Positions 57,133-64,000 of a stretch of DNA of 64,000 nt are shown piece by piece (the stretch's first letter is position 1; every line of letters starts with the position of its first letter). The position numbers and the translations under genes were made by a program. Below the pieces are notes generated by a model. The model searched no databases. It saw nothing but the letters and a program-made list of their open reading frames with translations, and had not been told where the DNA came from. Origin of the DNA: Prolixibacteraceae bacterium (GTDB lineage: Bacteria; Bacteroidota; Bacteroidia; Bacteroidales; Prolixibacteraceae); NCBI GenBank assembly GCA_025210775.1, contig JAOARB010000016.1:1-64000 (forward strand). Reading direction: 5' to 3'.

Positions 57133-59277
57133 ATGAGTAAAAAGAGAAATAAGACCAAAAAGGGGCGTAAAAAGTTGTTTACCAAAAAAGAGATTAAAAG
57201 GTTTGTAGTACAGCTATTTCAAGAGAATGTTTCTAAGTGTTTTAACTACAAACAGATTTCTTCTATTTTAGGGTTAAAAGATATGCCTTCGAAGCAATTG
57301 ATCACGGTGATCCTATTTGAACTAGAAGATCAAAAGATTATCATTCAAGAGTCTCGTGGTAAATATAAACTCGATGCTCATGCTGGCTATGTAGAAGGAA
57401 TAATAGAGATGGCAGCCAAAGGTAATGGTATTGTAACTACAGCAAATGCGACTGAGCCAATCTTTATTACAGCACAGCAAATGAATCGCTCATTACCAGG
57501 AGATAGGGTAAGAGTGTTGCTTCATGCAAAAAGAAAGAATAAAGAACAATCAGGAGAAGTTGTAGAGATTGTCAAACGAAGTAAAAAGGCGATGGTTGGA
57601 GTTATTCAACGCTCTAAGCACTTCAATTTCTTTATTCCAAACAAAAGGATGAACTTCGATATCTTTATCCCTAAAGATAAAATCAAGAATGCCCAAGATG
57701 GACAACGTGCACTAGTCAAAATTACAGATTGGCCAGATCATGCAAAGAATCCTTTTGGAGAAGTGGTCGAAGTGTTGGGAGATATTGGAGATCACAAGGC
57801 AGAAATGAATGCCATTATTGCTGAATATGAATTACCAACCAAATTCACTGCTAAATTAGAGAAATATGCCCAAAGTATTGATGACGCCATTACAGAAGAA
57901 GAAGTAGCACTAAGAAGGGATTTTAGAAAGGTTCCTACCTTTACAATTGACCCTAAGGATGCAAAGGATTTTGATGATGCTCTTTCGATACAACAACTAG
58001 ATAATGGAAACTGGCAAATTGGAGTACACATCGCTGATGTAACGCATTACGTAAGACCCAATACAATGTTAGAAGAAGAAGCATATGAAAGAGCTACTTC
58101 TGTCTACTTGGTAGATAGAGTCGTTCCAATGCTTCCAGAACATCTTTCTAATGGAGTATGTTCACTAAGACCTAATGAGGATAAATTGTGCTTTTCGGCT
58201 GTATTTGAATTAAACAATGATGCTGAGATCCAGAAACAGTGGTTTGGAAGAACAGTGATTCATTCAGATCGTCGTTACTCATATGAAGAGGCACAAGAGA
58301 TCATAGAAGGCGAAGATGGTCCGTTTAAAAAGGAGATTCTTACGCTCGACCGTTTAGCCAAAGAATTGAGAGCAGACCGCTTTAATAATGGCAGTATTGG
58401 TTTTGAAAGAACCGAAGTTAAGTTTCACCTAGATGAACTTGGTAAACCAACAGGCGTATATTTCAAAGAGAGTAAAGATGCCAATAAACTAATTGAAGAG
58501 TTTATGCTTCTTGCAAACAAGCGTGTTGCAGAATTTATTGGCAAACAAGCAGGAGGCAAGAAACCAAAAACATTTGTATATCGTATTCACGATAAGCCAG
58601 ATCCTGAAAGACTAGATAACTTTAATCGTTTTATCCAACGCTTCGGATATGGTATTCAAACCAACTCAGCGAAGAGTATCGCACTTTCAATGAACAAATT
58701 ACTGGGTAGCGTAGATGGCAAGTCTGAACAAAATGTTATTGAGACACTAGCCATTAGAACCATGGCAAAAGCAGAATACTCAACACACAATATCGGTCAC
58801 TACGGATTGCACTTTGAATACTATAGTCACTTTACCTCTCCAATACGTCGTTACCCAGATATGATGGTACATCGACTGTTGGCTAAATACCTAGAAGGTG
58901 GACATTCTGTAGAAGAATCGAAATATGAGGAGATGTGTCAACACGCCTCTAAAAGAGAACAAAGAGCTGCCAATGCCGAACGTGCTTCGATCAAATATAA
59001 GCAAGTAGAGTTTATGGTAGACAAGGTTGGCTCGATATTTGATGGATCGATATCAGGCGTAACAGAATGGGGGATTTATGTCGAATTGGACGAAAGCAAA
59101 TGCGAAGGAATGATTCCTCTATCGATGTTGCGTGATGATTATTACCAATTTGATGAAAAGAATTATTGTATTGTAGGAAAGGCCTTCCACAATAAGTATC
59201 AAATGGGAGATAAGCTACAAGTACGAATCGCAAAAGCAAACTTGGAGCGAAAACAATTAGATTTTGAATTAGTATAG
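57133..59277 (+). CDS. rnr: Ribonuclease R
   Basis: 714 residues: N-terminal winged-helix/cold-shock domains (FNYKQISSILGLKDMPSKQLI; YVEGIIEMAAKGNGIV), the RNB catalytic domain with the Asp set in FTIDPKDAKDFDDALS, and the YRIHDKPDPERLDNF and SPIRRYPDMMVHRLLAKYL blocks. A C-terminal S1 domain (GSIFDGSISGVTEWGIYVELDESKCEGMIPLSML) ends it without the long basic tail of E. coli RNase R. It degrades structured RNA 3' to 5', for example rRNA and stalled mRNA. The second TetR gene follows. Confidence 0.96.
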   Translation: MSKKRNKTKKGRKKLFTKKEIKRFVVQLFQENVSKCFNYKQISSILGLKDMPSKQLITVILFELEDQKIIIQESRGKYKLDAHAGYVEGIIEMAAKGNGIVTTANATEPIFITAQQMNRSLPGDRVRVLLHAKRKNKEQSGEVVEIVKRSKKAMVGVIQRSKHFNFFIPNKRMNFDIFIPKDKIKNAQDGQRALVKITDWPDHAKNPFGEVVEVLGDIGDHKAEMNAIIAEYELPTKFTAKLEKYAQSIDDAITEEEVALRRDFRKVPTFTIDPKDAKDFDDALSIQQLDNGNWQIGVHIADVTHYVRPNTMLEEEAYERATSVYLVDRVVPMLPEHLSNGVCSLRPNEDKLCFSAVFELNNDAEIQKQWFGRTVIHSDRRYSYEEAQEIIEGEDGPFKKEILTLDRLAKELRADRFNNGSIGFERTEVKFHLDELGKPTGVYFKESKDANKLIEEFMLLANKRVAEFIGKQAGGKKPKTFVYRIHDKPDPERLDNFNRFIQRFGYGIQTNSAKSIALSMNKLLGSVDGKSEQNVIETLAIRTMAKAEYSTHNIGHYGLHFEYYSHFTSPIRRYPDMMVHRLLAKYLEGGHSVEESKYEEMCQHASKREQRAANAERASIKYKQVEFMVDKVGSIFDGSISGVTEWGIYVELDESKCEGMIPLSMLRDDYYQFDEKNYCIVGKAFHNKYQMGDKLQVRIAKANLERKQLDFELV

Positions 59278-59371
59278 GATCCAATTTGTTAGGTTCTTGT
59301 CAAGGGTGCGATTTAAAAAAATTAAATTATATTTGTCTGTGAAAGCAGAAGAAAATAACTTACAGAGCTTC

Positions 59372-59971
59372 ATGAAGAACGAAAACGTGAACACCAAAAA
59401 AGACGCAGTTCGTGAAAATATCTTGACTATTGCTCAAGATATATTCAGCAAGTATGGTTATAAAAAGACCACTCTTGATGATATAGCGAATGCGGTACGC
59501 AAAGGGAAAAGTTCCTTATATTACTATTTTGAGAGCAAAGAGGATATTTTCCAAGAAGTGATCAAAAAGGAAGCAGACATTCTTCGTCAAGAACTTTCTA
59601 AAGTACTTCGAAAAGACACAGACCCAGAAGATAAACTGAGAGATTACATATTGACAAAGATTACAACATATAGACAGCTTGCCAACTTCTATAATGCAAT
59701 AGAAAATGATACTGCAGCAGTCAGCTTTGTTGAATCAATGAAAGCAACCTATGATCAAGAAGAGATACGCATGATGAAGCGTATTCTATTAGATGGAGCA
59801 AGACGTGGAAGATTTGCAATCCAAGACTTTACTTTAGCAGCTATCGGTATTACGACAGCAGTCAAAGGATTGGAGATGCCCTTATCTGCAGGCAACTATA
59901 AAGAGAGTGATCTTGAAAAAAGTGTAGATGCAATTCTTCAGATTCTATGTTATGGAATCATGAAAAGATAG
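59372..59971 (+). CDS. TetR-family transcriptional regulator, paralogue B
   Basis: About 199 residues from ATG 59372 (MKNENVNTKKDAVRENIL); the frame extends upstream to 59297, but the added residues are not family-like. HTH: AQDIFSKYGYKKTTLDDIANAVRKGKSSLYYYFESKEDIFQEVIKKEADIL, very like paralogue A. The ligand domain is unassigned. The gap to rnr is about 94 bases; read-through from rnr is possible. A very strong terminator follows. Confidence 0.85.
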   Translation: MKNENVNTKKDAVRENILTIAQDIFSKYGYKKTTLDDIANAVRKGKSSLYYYFESKEDIFQEVIKKEADILRQELSKVLRKDTDPEDKLRDYILTKITTYRQLANFYNAIENDTAAVSFVESMKATYDQEEIRMMKRILLDGARRGRFAIQDFTLAAIGITTAVKGLEMPLSAGNYKESDLEKSVDAILQILCYGIMKR

Positions 59972-60000
59972 TATTCTAGGACATTTACCTAAAAAATATC

Positions 60001-60046
60001 CCCCCCTTCTATTTGCGAACTAAATGCAATAGAAGGGGGGTTTTTT
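60001..60046. terminator. Strong terminator between TetR B and the LPP20-like gene
   Basis: CCCCCCTTCTATT pairs perfectly with AATAGAAGGGGGG, with TTTTTT after it on the plus strand. The C6/G6 base is notable in this AT-rich genome. On the minus strand the T run is missing (GATATTTTTT upstream of the C run is partial), but the hairpin may serve both genes. Confidence 0.9.
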
Positions 60047-60065
60047 ATTTTCGTAAAGATTATTC

Positions 60066-61436
60066 TTATTTCAAATGCAATGATTTCAACATTCTAGGAT
60101 AAGCACGGTAGTCTAACCATTGAACCAATTTCTTATAAGCAAGCTGGTATGCTTCCTCTTGATCAATAGAGACTCCACTACATCTCTCAATCGTATACTG
60201 CCATACAGCTGCTCCTTGGCGATTCTTTACTATAACCTCTCCTATGAAATTCACAGTGTAAGAACCAAAAGCATTTCTTGAGCTTGTAGATCTTAGATTA
60301 AGATTCAAGCGATAGTGAATATTCTTAGAAGAGATAATACAAAGGCCATCTTGCTGTATCTTTTGGCGCCATGCATGATCTAGTTTCTTAGACCATTTAT
60401 CTTTACCTAAGGAGTGAATATCCATTTTAGGCGTATCAATACGTATCAAAATCGTACCAGTAATGGCATTTAATTTAGCCACCTGTTTACGAATATTGAT
60501 ATCCATGGTTAATTGACGAATCCATCTTTTTAGATCCACCTTTACAATTAATTTCATCTCAGGATTAGGAGAAGAGATATATGAAACTGGAACCACTACT
60601 TCCCCTTGGGCATTGGTCACCCCTTGGAAGTTTTGCAGTCCATGTCCTCCCTCTATAGAAAAGGCAACAGGGATAGAAGACAACCTATTCTCATCCGCAT
60701 TCCATAGAACAAAACGACGCATCGAACTGTCCCATAATGTTCCTCTTACACCAGAGAAAGAAGGCGGAGATTGCCAACGCATTTTACTCACCGCTTGTGT
60801 TATCTTATTCCATATAGTTTGGTCTAACTTAGTATCTAACCCAAGTCTTTCGATATCATCCTTATATGTTAGATAAGCAACAAGAGCCTTAGACCACTGT
60901 TTCATTGCTTTATTAAGATCTCCTTGTTGATAAGAACTATCACCCAAGCTAGCAGCATCTTCAGCAGTCTCGATAGCCTGCTCACTATTTCGTTTTTGTT
61001 GCTCCTGATATTTTACCTTAGAGAGACGATAATAAGCCCAATAGACATTGTCGTTTTCCCAGGAATCAACAAGTTCAACCCCTTCAAGGCGATGGGTACT
61101 TTCTGTCACTACCTGAGATTGGAAGTTATGAGAGAAGCCCTCTTGAGTGTCTGTTTGTGATAAAGACGATTTACTTTTAACATCGACAGAGATTGCTGAA
61201 GAGATCTCAGAAAGTGCAGACTTTTTAGCATTCTCACGATAATCATTCACGTTATAAGGAGTCTTTTCAACACTTCCTAAACCAGTGTAATAGAAGTCTG
61301 AAATAGGTGGTTGCTGCACCCATTGTGGGAGTTCGGCCATCGGAGTCACTACCTTCTTCGGGGCAGAACAACTAAATAATATTAAAGTAAAAGATACTAA
61401 AACCAATATCTTTCTAGACAATAAATATATTTTCAT
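60066..61436 (-). CDS. LPP20-type lipoprotein
   Basis: 456 residues with a lipoprotein signal (VSFTLILFSCSAPKK, lipid Cys at about 23). An LPP20-like domain follows (WVQQPPISDFYYTGLGSVEKT, AKKSALSEISSAISVDVKSKSS, VYWAYYRLSKVKYQEQQ). Then come a helical TPR-like part (ASLGDSSYQQGDLNKAMKQWSKAL) and an uncharacterised C-terminal half with beta-rich sequence. Function unknown; LPP20 proteins sit in the outer membrane. It is 6 bases downstream of the next lipoprotein gene, so the two are one operon and probably one complex. Confidence 0.8.
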   Translation of the reverse strand: MKIYLLSRKILVLVSFTLILFSCSAPKKVVTPMAELPQWVQQPPISDFYYTGLGSVEKTPYNVNDYRENAKKSALSEISSAISVDVKSKSSLSQTDTQEGFSHNFQSQVVTESTHRLEGVELVDSWENDNVYWAYYRLSKVKYQEQQKRNSEQAIETAEDAASLGDSSYQQGDLNKAMKQWSKALVAYLTYKDDIERLGLDTKLDQTIWNKITQAVSKMRWQSPPSFSGVRGTLWDSSMRRFVLWNADENRLSSIPVAFSIEGGHGLQNFQGVTNAQGEVVVPVSYISSPNPEMKLIVKVDLKRWIRQLTMDINIRKQVAKLNAITGTILIRIDTPKMDIHSLGKDKWSKKLDHAWRQKIQQDGLCIISSKNIHYRLNLNLRSTSSRNAFGSYTVNFIGEVIVKNRQGAAVWQYTIERCSGVSIDQEEAYQLAYKKLVQWLDYRAYPRMLKSLHLK

Positions 61437-61442
61437 AAAAAT

Positions 61443-62834
61443 CTAATTTTCAAGCATTACTTGTTTATCTCCATTATAACGAACAATATCGGCTGCAATC
61501 TTTTGGGCTATATCTTCCACCGCACGTTTTTTGAAATCAGCAACAGGCAACAATCGTTGTCTTGCATTAAATTGCTTTCTCAGATCACGTATCGCACGCT
61601 CATTATCATATACTTGATCGCTATCACTCTTTTTGTCTTTCGACTCAAAATAACCAGGGATTAGAGATCTGTAATTCCCTTTATACAGAGCATATTGCAC
61701 TTTATCTTCAAATCTTCCATCAAAGGTTTTTGTTTGTAATACTTCACCAGTTAAAGTAGAGACCAATGAATATTGGTAACGATAACGAAACAATGAAGAA
61801 GTACTATACTCTTTATAATAAGTTTTGTGGTATACCGCTTTTTTCTTTTCATTACCTTCTTCATCTTTATAAGTAACGTAAGATTTAGTATATGCACATT
61901 TATATCTTTTCACAAGATCTCCAATACCATAATGTACATCCAAAAGATCAATCTTCACAATCGCATTGGCACCAAGCTTATAGATATATTTAATATAGTC
62001 ATCATAGTTTAAACTGAAATATGCTTGCTTTGGATCTTCCTTAATTCGAAAGAAAGGAGAAGAATTTTGCTTGACATGAGTTACCACCATTGGACTAATA
62101 GATCGTGCATCTGTTCCCATCTTATTAGCATATCCACATGGAGTAATAACCATTGTAAGAGTAGCTTGTTCAAGAGCTTCCTCTTTTAATAATCTGGTAT
62201 CTTTATAATCGCCTGTTTGGCTTAGTATTTTCTCAAAAATCCCATAAGCTCTTCGAGGAGCACCTTCCATTAACAGAAACTGGGCATTGCGAAATTGAGG
62301 TTCGTATATTGCTACTTTTCGCTTTTCTTTTACTTCCCTATAGTTGGGATTAAGTTGAAAGACTTTATCTAGGACAGGAGCTGCCTCTCTAAATTTCTCT
62401 TCATCCAAAAGATGAACTCCTTTCAGATAAGCTTCAGCAATATAAGCATCTTTTACTTCTTCGTAATAACTCTCCGATTTATCATCCCATGTTAAACTAA
62501 CACCAAGGTTTCTTAAGTGGCTATAATAGCTTTTTACTTGACGGTATTTATCAACAGCATGTTCATTCTCTTGGGAATTGTAATAGCCATAGAACTCTTT
62601 AAAATAAGAGTCGACAACATACTGTCCAGTTCTTTTTAATGCAATGCGTGCGTCTACATTTTTAGCATTCTTCTCCACTGCAGTTTGATAATACCCCGCA
62701 GCCTCTAAAGGCATATTTGCTTTTTCCAACGCCACCCCCTTTTTGTACATACGTTTTGAAACGCATGATGTTAAAATCAGGAGAAACAAAAAAATTGAAT
62801 AGGCAAAATAAGGTACTCTTTTCGTAGATATCAT
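61443..62834 (-). CDS. TPR-containing lipoprotein
   Basis: 463 residues, signal and lipobox LLILTSCVSKRMY. TPR-like repeats at about residues 30-70 (KKGVALEKANMPLEAAGYYQTAVEKN), 130-170 (YLKGVHLLDEEKFREAAPVLDKVFQLNPNY) and 180-215. The rest is an unrecognised beta-rich part with a repeated tyrosine-rich stretch (YKTYYKEYSTSSLFRYRYQYSL). It probably acts with the LPP20-type lipoprotein encoded right after it. The family is unknown to me. Possible roles in surface assembly are inference only. Confidence 0.78.
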   Translation of the reverse strand: MISTKRVPYFAYSIFLFLLILTSCVSKRMYKKGVALEKANMPLEAAGYYQTAVEKNAKNVDARIALKRTGQYVVDSYFKEFYGYYNSQENEHAVDKYRQVKSYYSHLRNLGVSLTWDDKSESYYEEVKDAYIAEAYLKGVHLLDEEKFREAAPVLDKVFQLNPNYREVKEKRKVAIYEPQFRNAQFLLMEGAPRRAYGIFEKILSQTGDYKDTRLLKEEALEQATLTMVITPCGYANKMGTDARSISPMVVTHVKQNSSPFFRIKEDPKQAYFSLNYDDYIKYIYKLGANAIVKIDLLDVHYGIGDLVKRYKCAYTKSYVTYKDEEGNEKKKAVYHKTYYKEYSTSSLFRYRYQYSLVSTLTGEVLQTKTFDGRFEDKVQYALYKGNYRSLIPGYFESKDKKSDSDQVYDNERAIRDLRKQFNARQRLLPVADFKKRAVEDIAQKIAADIVRYNGDKQVMLEN

Positions 62835-62942
62835 AAGGGTGCTTTTATTAAATCTTTAACTTCAAATTGCTAATTTACATAACAATCAACTAATAATCTA
62901 CCATTTGGAGGTACAATATTACTAATTTAAGATAAAAAAAAA

Positions 62943-62981
62943 ACGTTGAATTCTTTATTGGTTATATATAGAATTCAACGT
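62943..62981 (-). terminator. rlmN terminator
   Basis: ACGTTGAATTCT (62943-62954) pairs perfectly with AGAATTCAACGT (62970-62981); on the minus strand a run of about ten T follows. It lies 27 bases past the rlmN stop. Confidence 0.9.
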
Positions 62982-63008
62982 CTCTTTTAATGATTCGATA
63001 AAAAACAA

Positions 63009-64000
63009 CTACTGATTATCTTTATCTTTGTCTACTAATTTCTGTGTGCTTAACAATCCACAGGCAGCAAAGATATCTTCTCCACGACTAGCACGAATAG
63101 TTGTCAACAATCCTTTGTCGTTTAACATCTCTTTGAACATCTGAAGGCGATTTTCGTCTGTACCTTTCAATGGTGTATTAGGTATTTCATGGAAACGAAT
63201 CAAATTCATTCGGCAATCCAATCCTTTTAACAATGCAACCAACGCTCTCGCATGTTTAGGTGTATCATTCAATCCAGCAAAAACGATATACTCAAAAGAG
63301 ACACGTCGTTGACCTGTAAAGTCATATTGTCGTATCAACTGAAGAACATCTTCTAATGGATAAGCTTTCTGGACAGGCATGATCTTCTCTCGCTCTTCAC
63401 TATAAGGAGAGTGGAGACTAATAGCTAAGTGACATTGACTTTCATCTAAGAACCTTCTTAAATTAGGGACAATTCCAACAGACGAGACATTAACTCTTCT
63501 AGGGCTCATTGCATAGCCCCAATCAGAAGTAATCACTTCAAGACTCTTTAATACTTCATCGATATTATCCATAGGTTCCCCCATCCCCATATACACGATA
63601 TTGGTGATGCTTCCCCACTCATCAATCATTCTTAACTGATTTAGGATATGATTTGCAGTCAATTGATTTTGGAATCCTTGCTTTCCTGTCATACAGAATA
63701 GGCAATTCATTTTACATCCAACTTGTGATGAAACACAAACGGTGCGTCTCTCACCATCAGGAATCATTGCCGTCTCAATATACTGACGTTCCCCCATCTG
63801 GAAAAGAAACTTCTTCGTACCATCAACACTCTCTTTTCTATCTATATAGGTTTCTAGACCTACCTCATATTCAGCCGTTAATATCTGACGTGCTTTCTTC
63901 GAAAGGTTGGTCATCTGGTCAAAAGAGGTTGCATCTTTCTTATATAACCATTCTGATATCTGCTTGGCTGTAAATTTTGGGAATTTATGTTTTGCTACAA
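63009..64000 (-). CDS. rlmN: 23S rRNA/tRNA adenine-C2 methyltransferase, 5' end outside the window
   Basis: The reading frame stays open to the right edge; the translation before the first internal Met reads HKFPKFTAKQISEWLYKKDATSFDQ, a typical RlmN N-terminal domain. The gene is therefore partial, about 330 residues visible of about 350. Radical SAM motif CKMNCLFCMTGKQG (CxxxCxxC), MGMGEPMDN, and the second catalytic Cys in EDIFAACGLLS. RlmN methylates A2503 of 23S rRNA and A37 of some tRNAs, with a Cys-bound methyl intermediate. A stretch starting at 63914 as Met would be too short. Confidence 0.95.
   Translation of the reverse strand, partial: VAKHKFPKFTAKQISEWLYKKDATSFDQMTNLSKKARQILTAEYEVGLETYIDRKESVDGTKKFLFQMGERQYIETAMIPDGERRTVCVSSQVGCKMNCLFCMTGKQGFQNQLTANHILNQLRMIDEWGSITNIVYMGMGEPMDNIDEVLKSLEVITSDWGYAMSPRRVNVSSVGIVPNLRRFLDESQCHLAISLHSPYSEEREKIMPVQKAYPLEDVLQLIRQYDFTGQRRVSFEYIVFAGLNDTPKHARALVALLKGLDCRMNLIRFHEIPNTPLKGTDENRLQMFKEMLNDKGLLTTIRASRGEDIFAACGLLSTQKLVDKDKDNQ

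Overview
The window is an ordinary-looking chromosomal segment of a low-GC member of the Bacteroidota (Bacteroidia; I would guess a Marinilabiliales/Prolixibacteraceae-type marine or anaerobic lineage, but the species is not readable from the sequence). The case for the phylum is internal: several genes start behind exact or near matches to the Bacteroidota sigma-ABfrp -7 box TAnnTTTG, Shine-Dalgarno sequences are mostly weak, and the gene set includes GldH, a CCDC81-HU/SPOR protein, a DUF4296 lipoprotein, a GH3-family acyl-adenylating protein, a Mrp without the CxxC pair and the Bacteroidota-type YbiT-like ABC-F protein. A giant 2-hydroxyacyl-CoA dehydratase activase and three cobalamin-dependent enzymes (NrdJ, MetH, QueG) suggest an anaerobe or facultative anaerobe that has or imports B12. 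No rRNA, tRNA, CRISPR array, prophage, transposase or IS element was seen.

Layout. 1-4.6 kb: an 11-bp-unit inverted repeat element, then the giant activase gene (minus). 4.9-9.5 kb: ABC-F ATPase and hemG (plus) meeting an ArsC-like gene and ppk1 (minus). 9.8-14 kb: HAD hydrolase, prfB with its programmed +1 frameshift, an unknown helical protein and a GT39-type glycosyltransferase. 14.1-19.9 kb (plus): queG, rnhA, waaA, nrdJ. 20-26.4 kb: an orphan histidine kinase, the second repeat element, and a methionine/C1 unit metH - 50-aa membrane microprotein - metF. 26.4-30.1 kb: an intergenic region with two terminators and a possible small RNA, followed by three tandem DUF898-like membrane protein genes with similar ends and divergent middles. 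30.2-36.8 kb: mrp, a minus-strand unit (DUF4296 lipoprotein, amidohydrolase, radical SAM), cyuA-like, tsaB, efp. 36.9-49.3 kb: tyrS, cvpA-like, GH3, deoxynucleoside kinase, galE, SPOR protein, metG, LD-carboxypeptidase, yraN, receiver protein, YjbR, C1 peptidase, S4 protein. 49.3-50.4 kb: 1.1 kb without protein genes, holding a candidate leftward ncRNA and a third 11-bp-unit inverted element. 50.4-56.1 kb: pgk, then holB, ricT, gldH, trmB and an alkyltransferase-like gene. 56.2-64 kb: two related TetR regulators flanking rnr, two lipoproteins, and rlmN running off the right edge.

How it fits together. Most of the content is housekeeping: translation and RNA modification (prfB, queG, tsaB, efp, tyrS, metG, trmB, rlmN, rnr), DNA metabolism (holB, rnhA, nrdJ, dNK), envelope (waaA, galE, LD-carboxypeptidase, SPOR, GldH) and C1/methionine metabolism. 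Strand switches are usually marked by strong hairpin terminators. The parts not explained by known genes are the two long inverted elements built from one 11-bp unit and a third of the same design with another unit, the DUF898-like array, the intergenic RNA candidates, and the microprotein between metH and metF.
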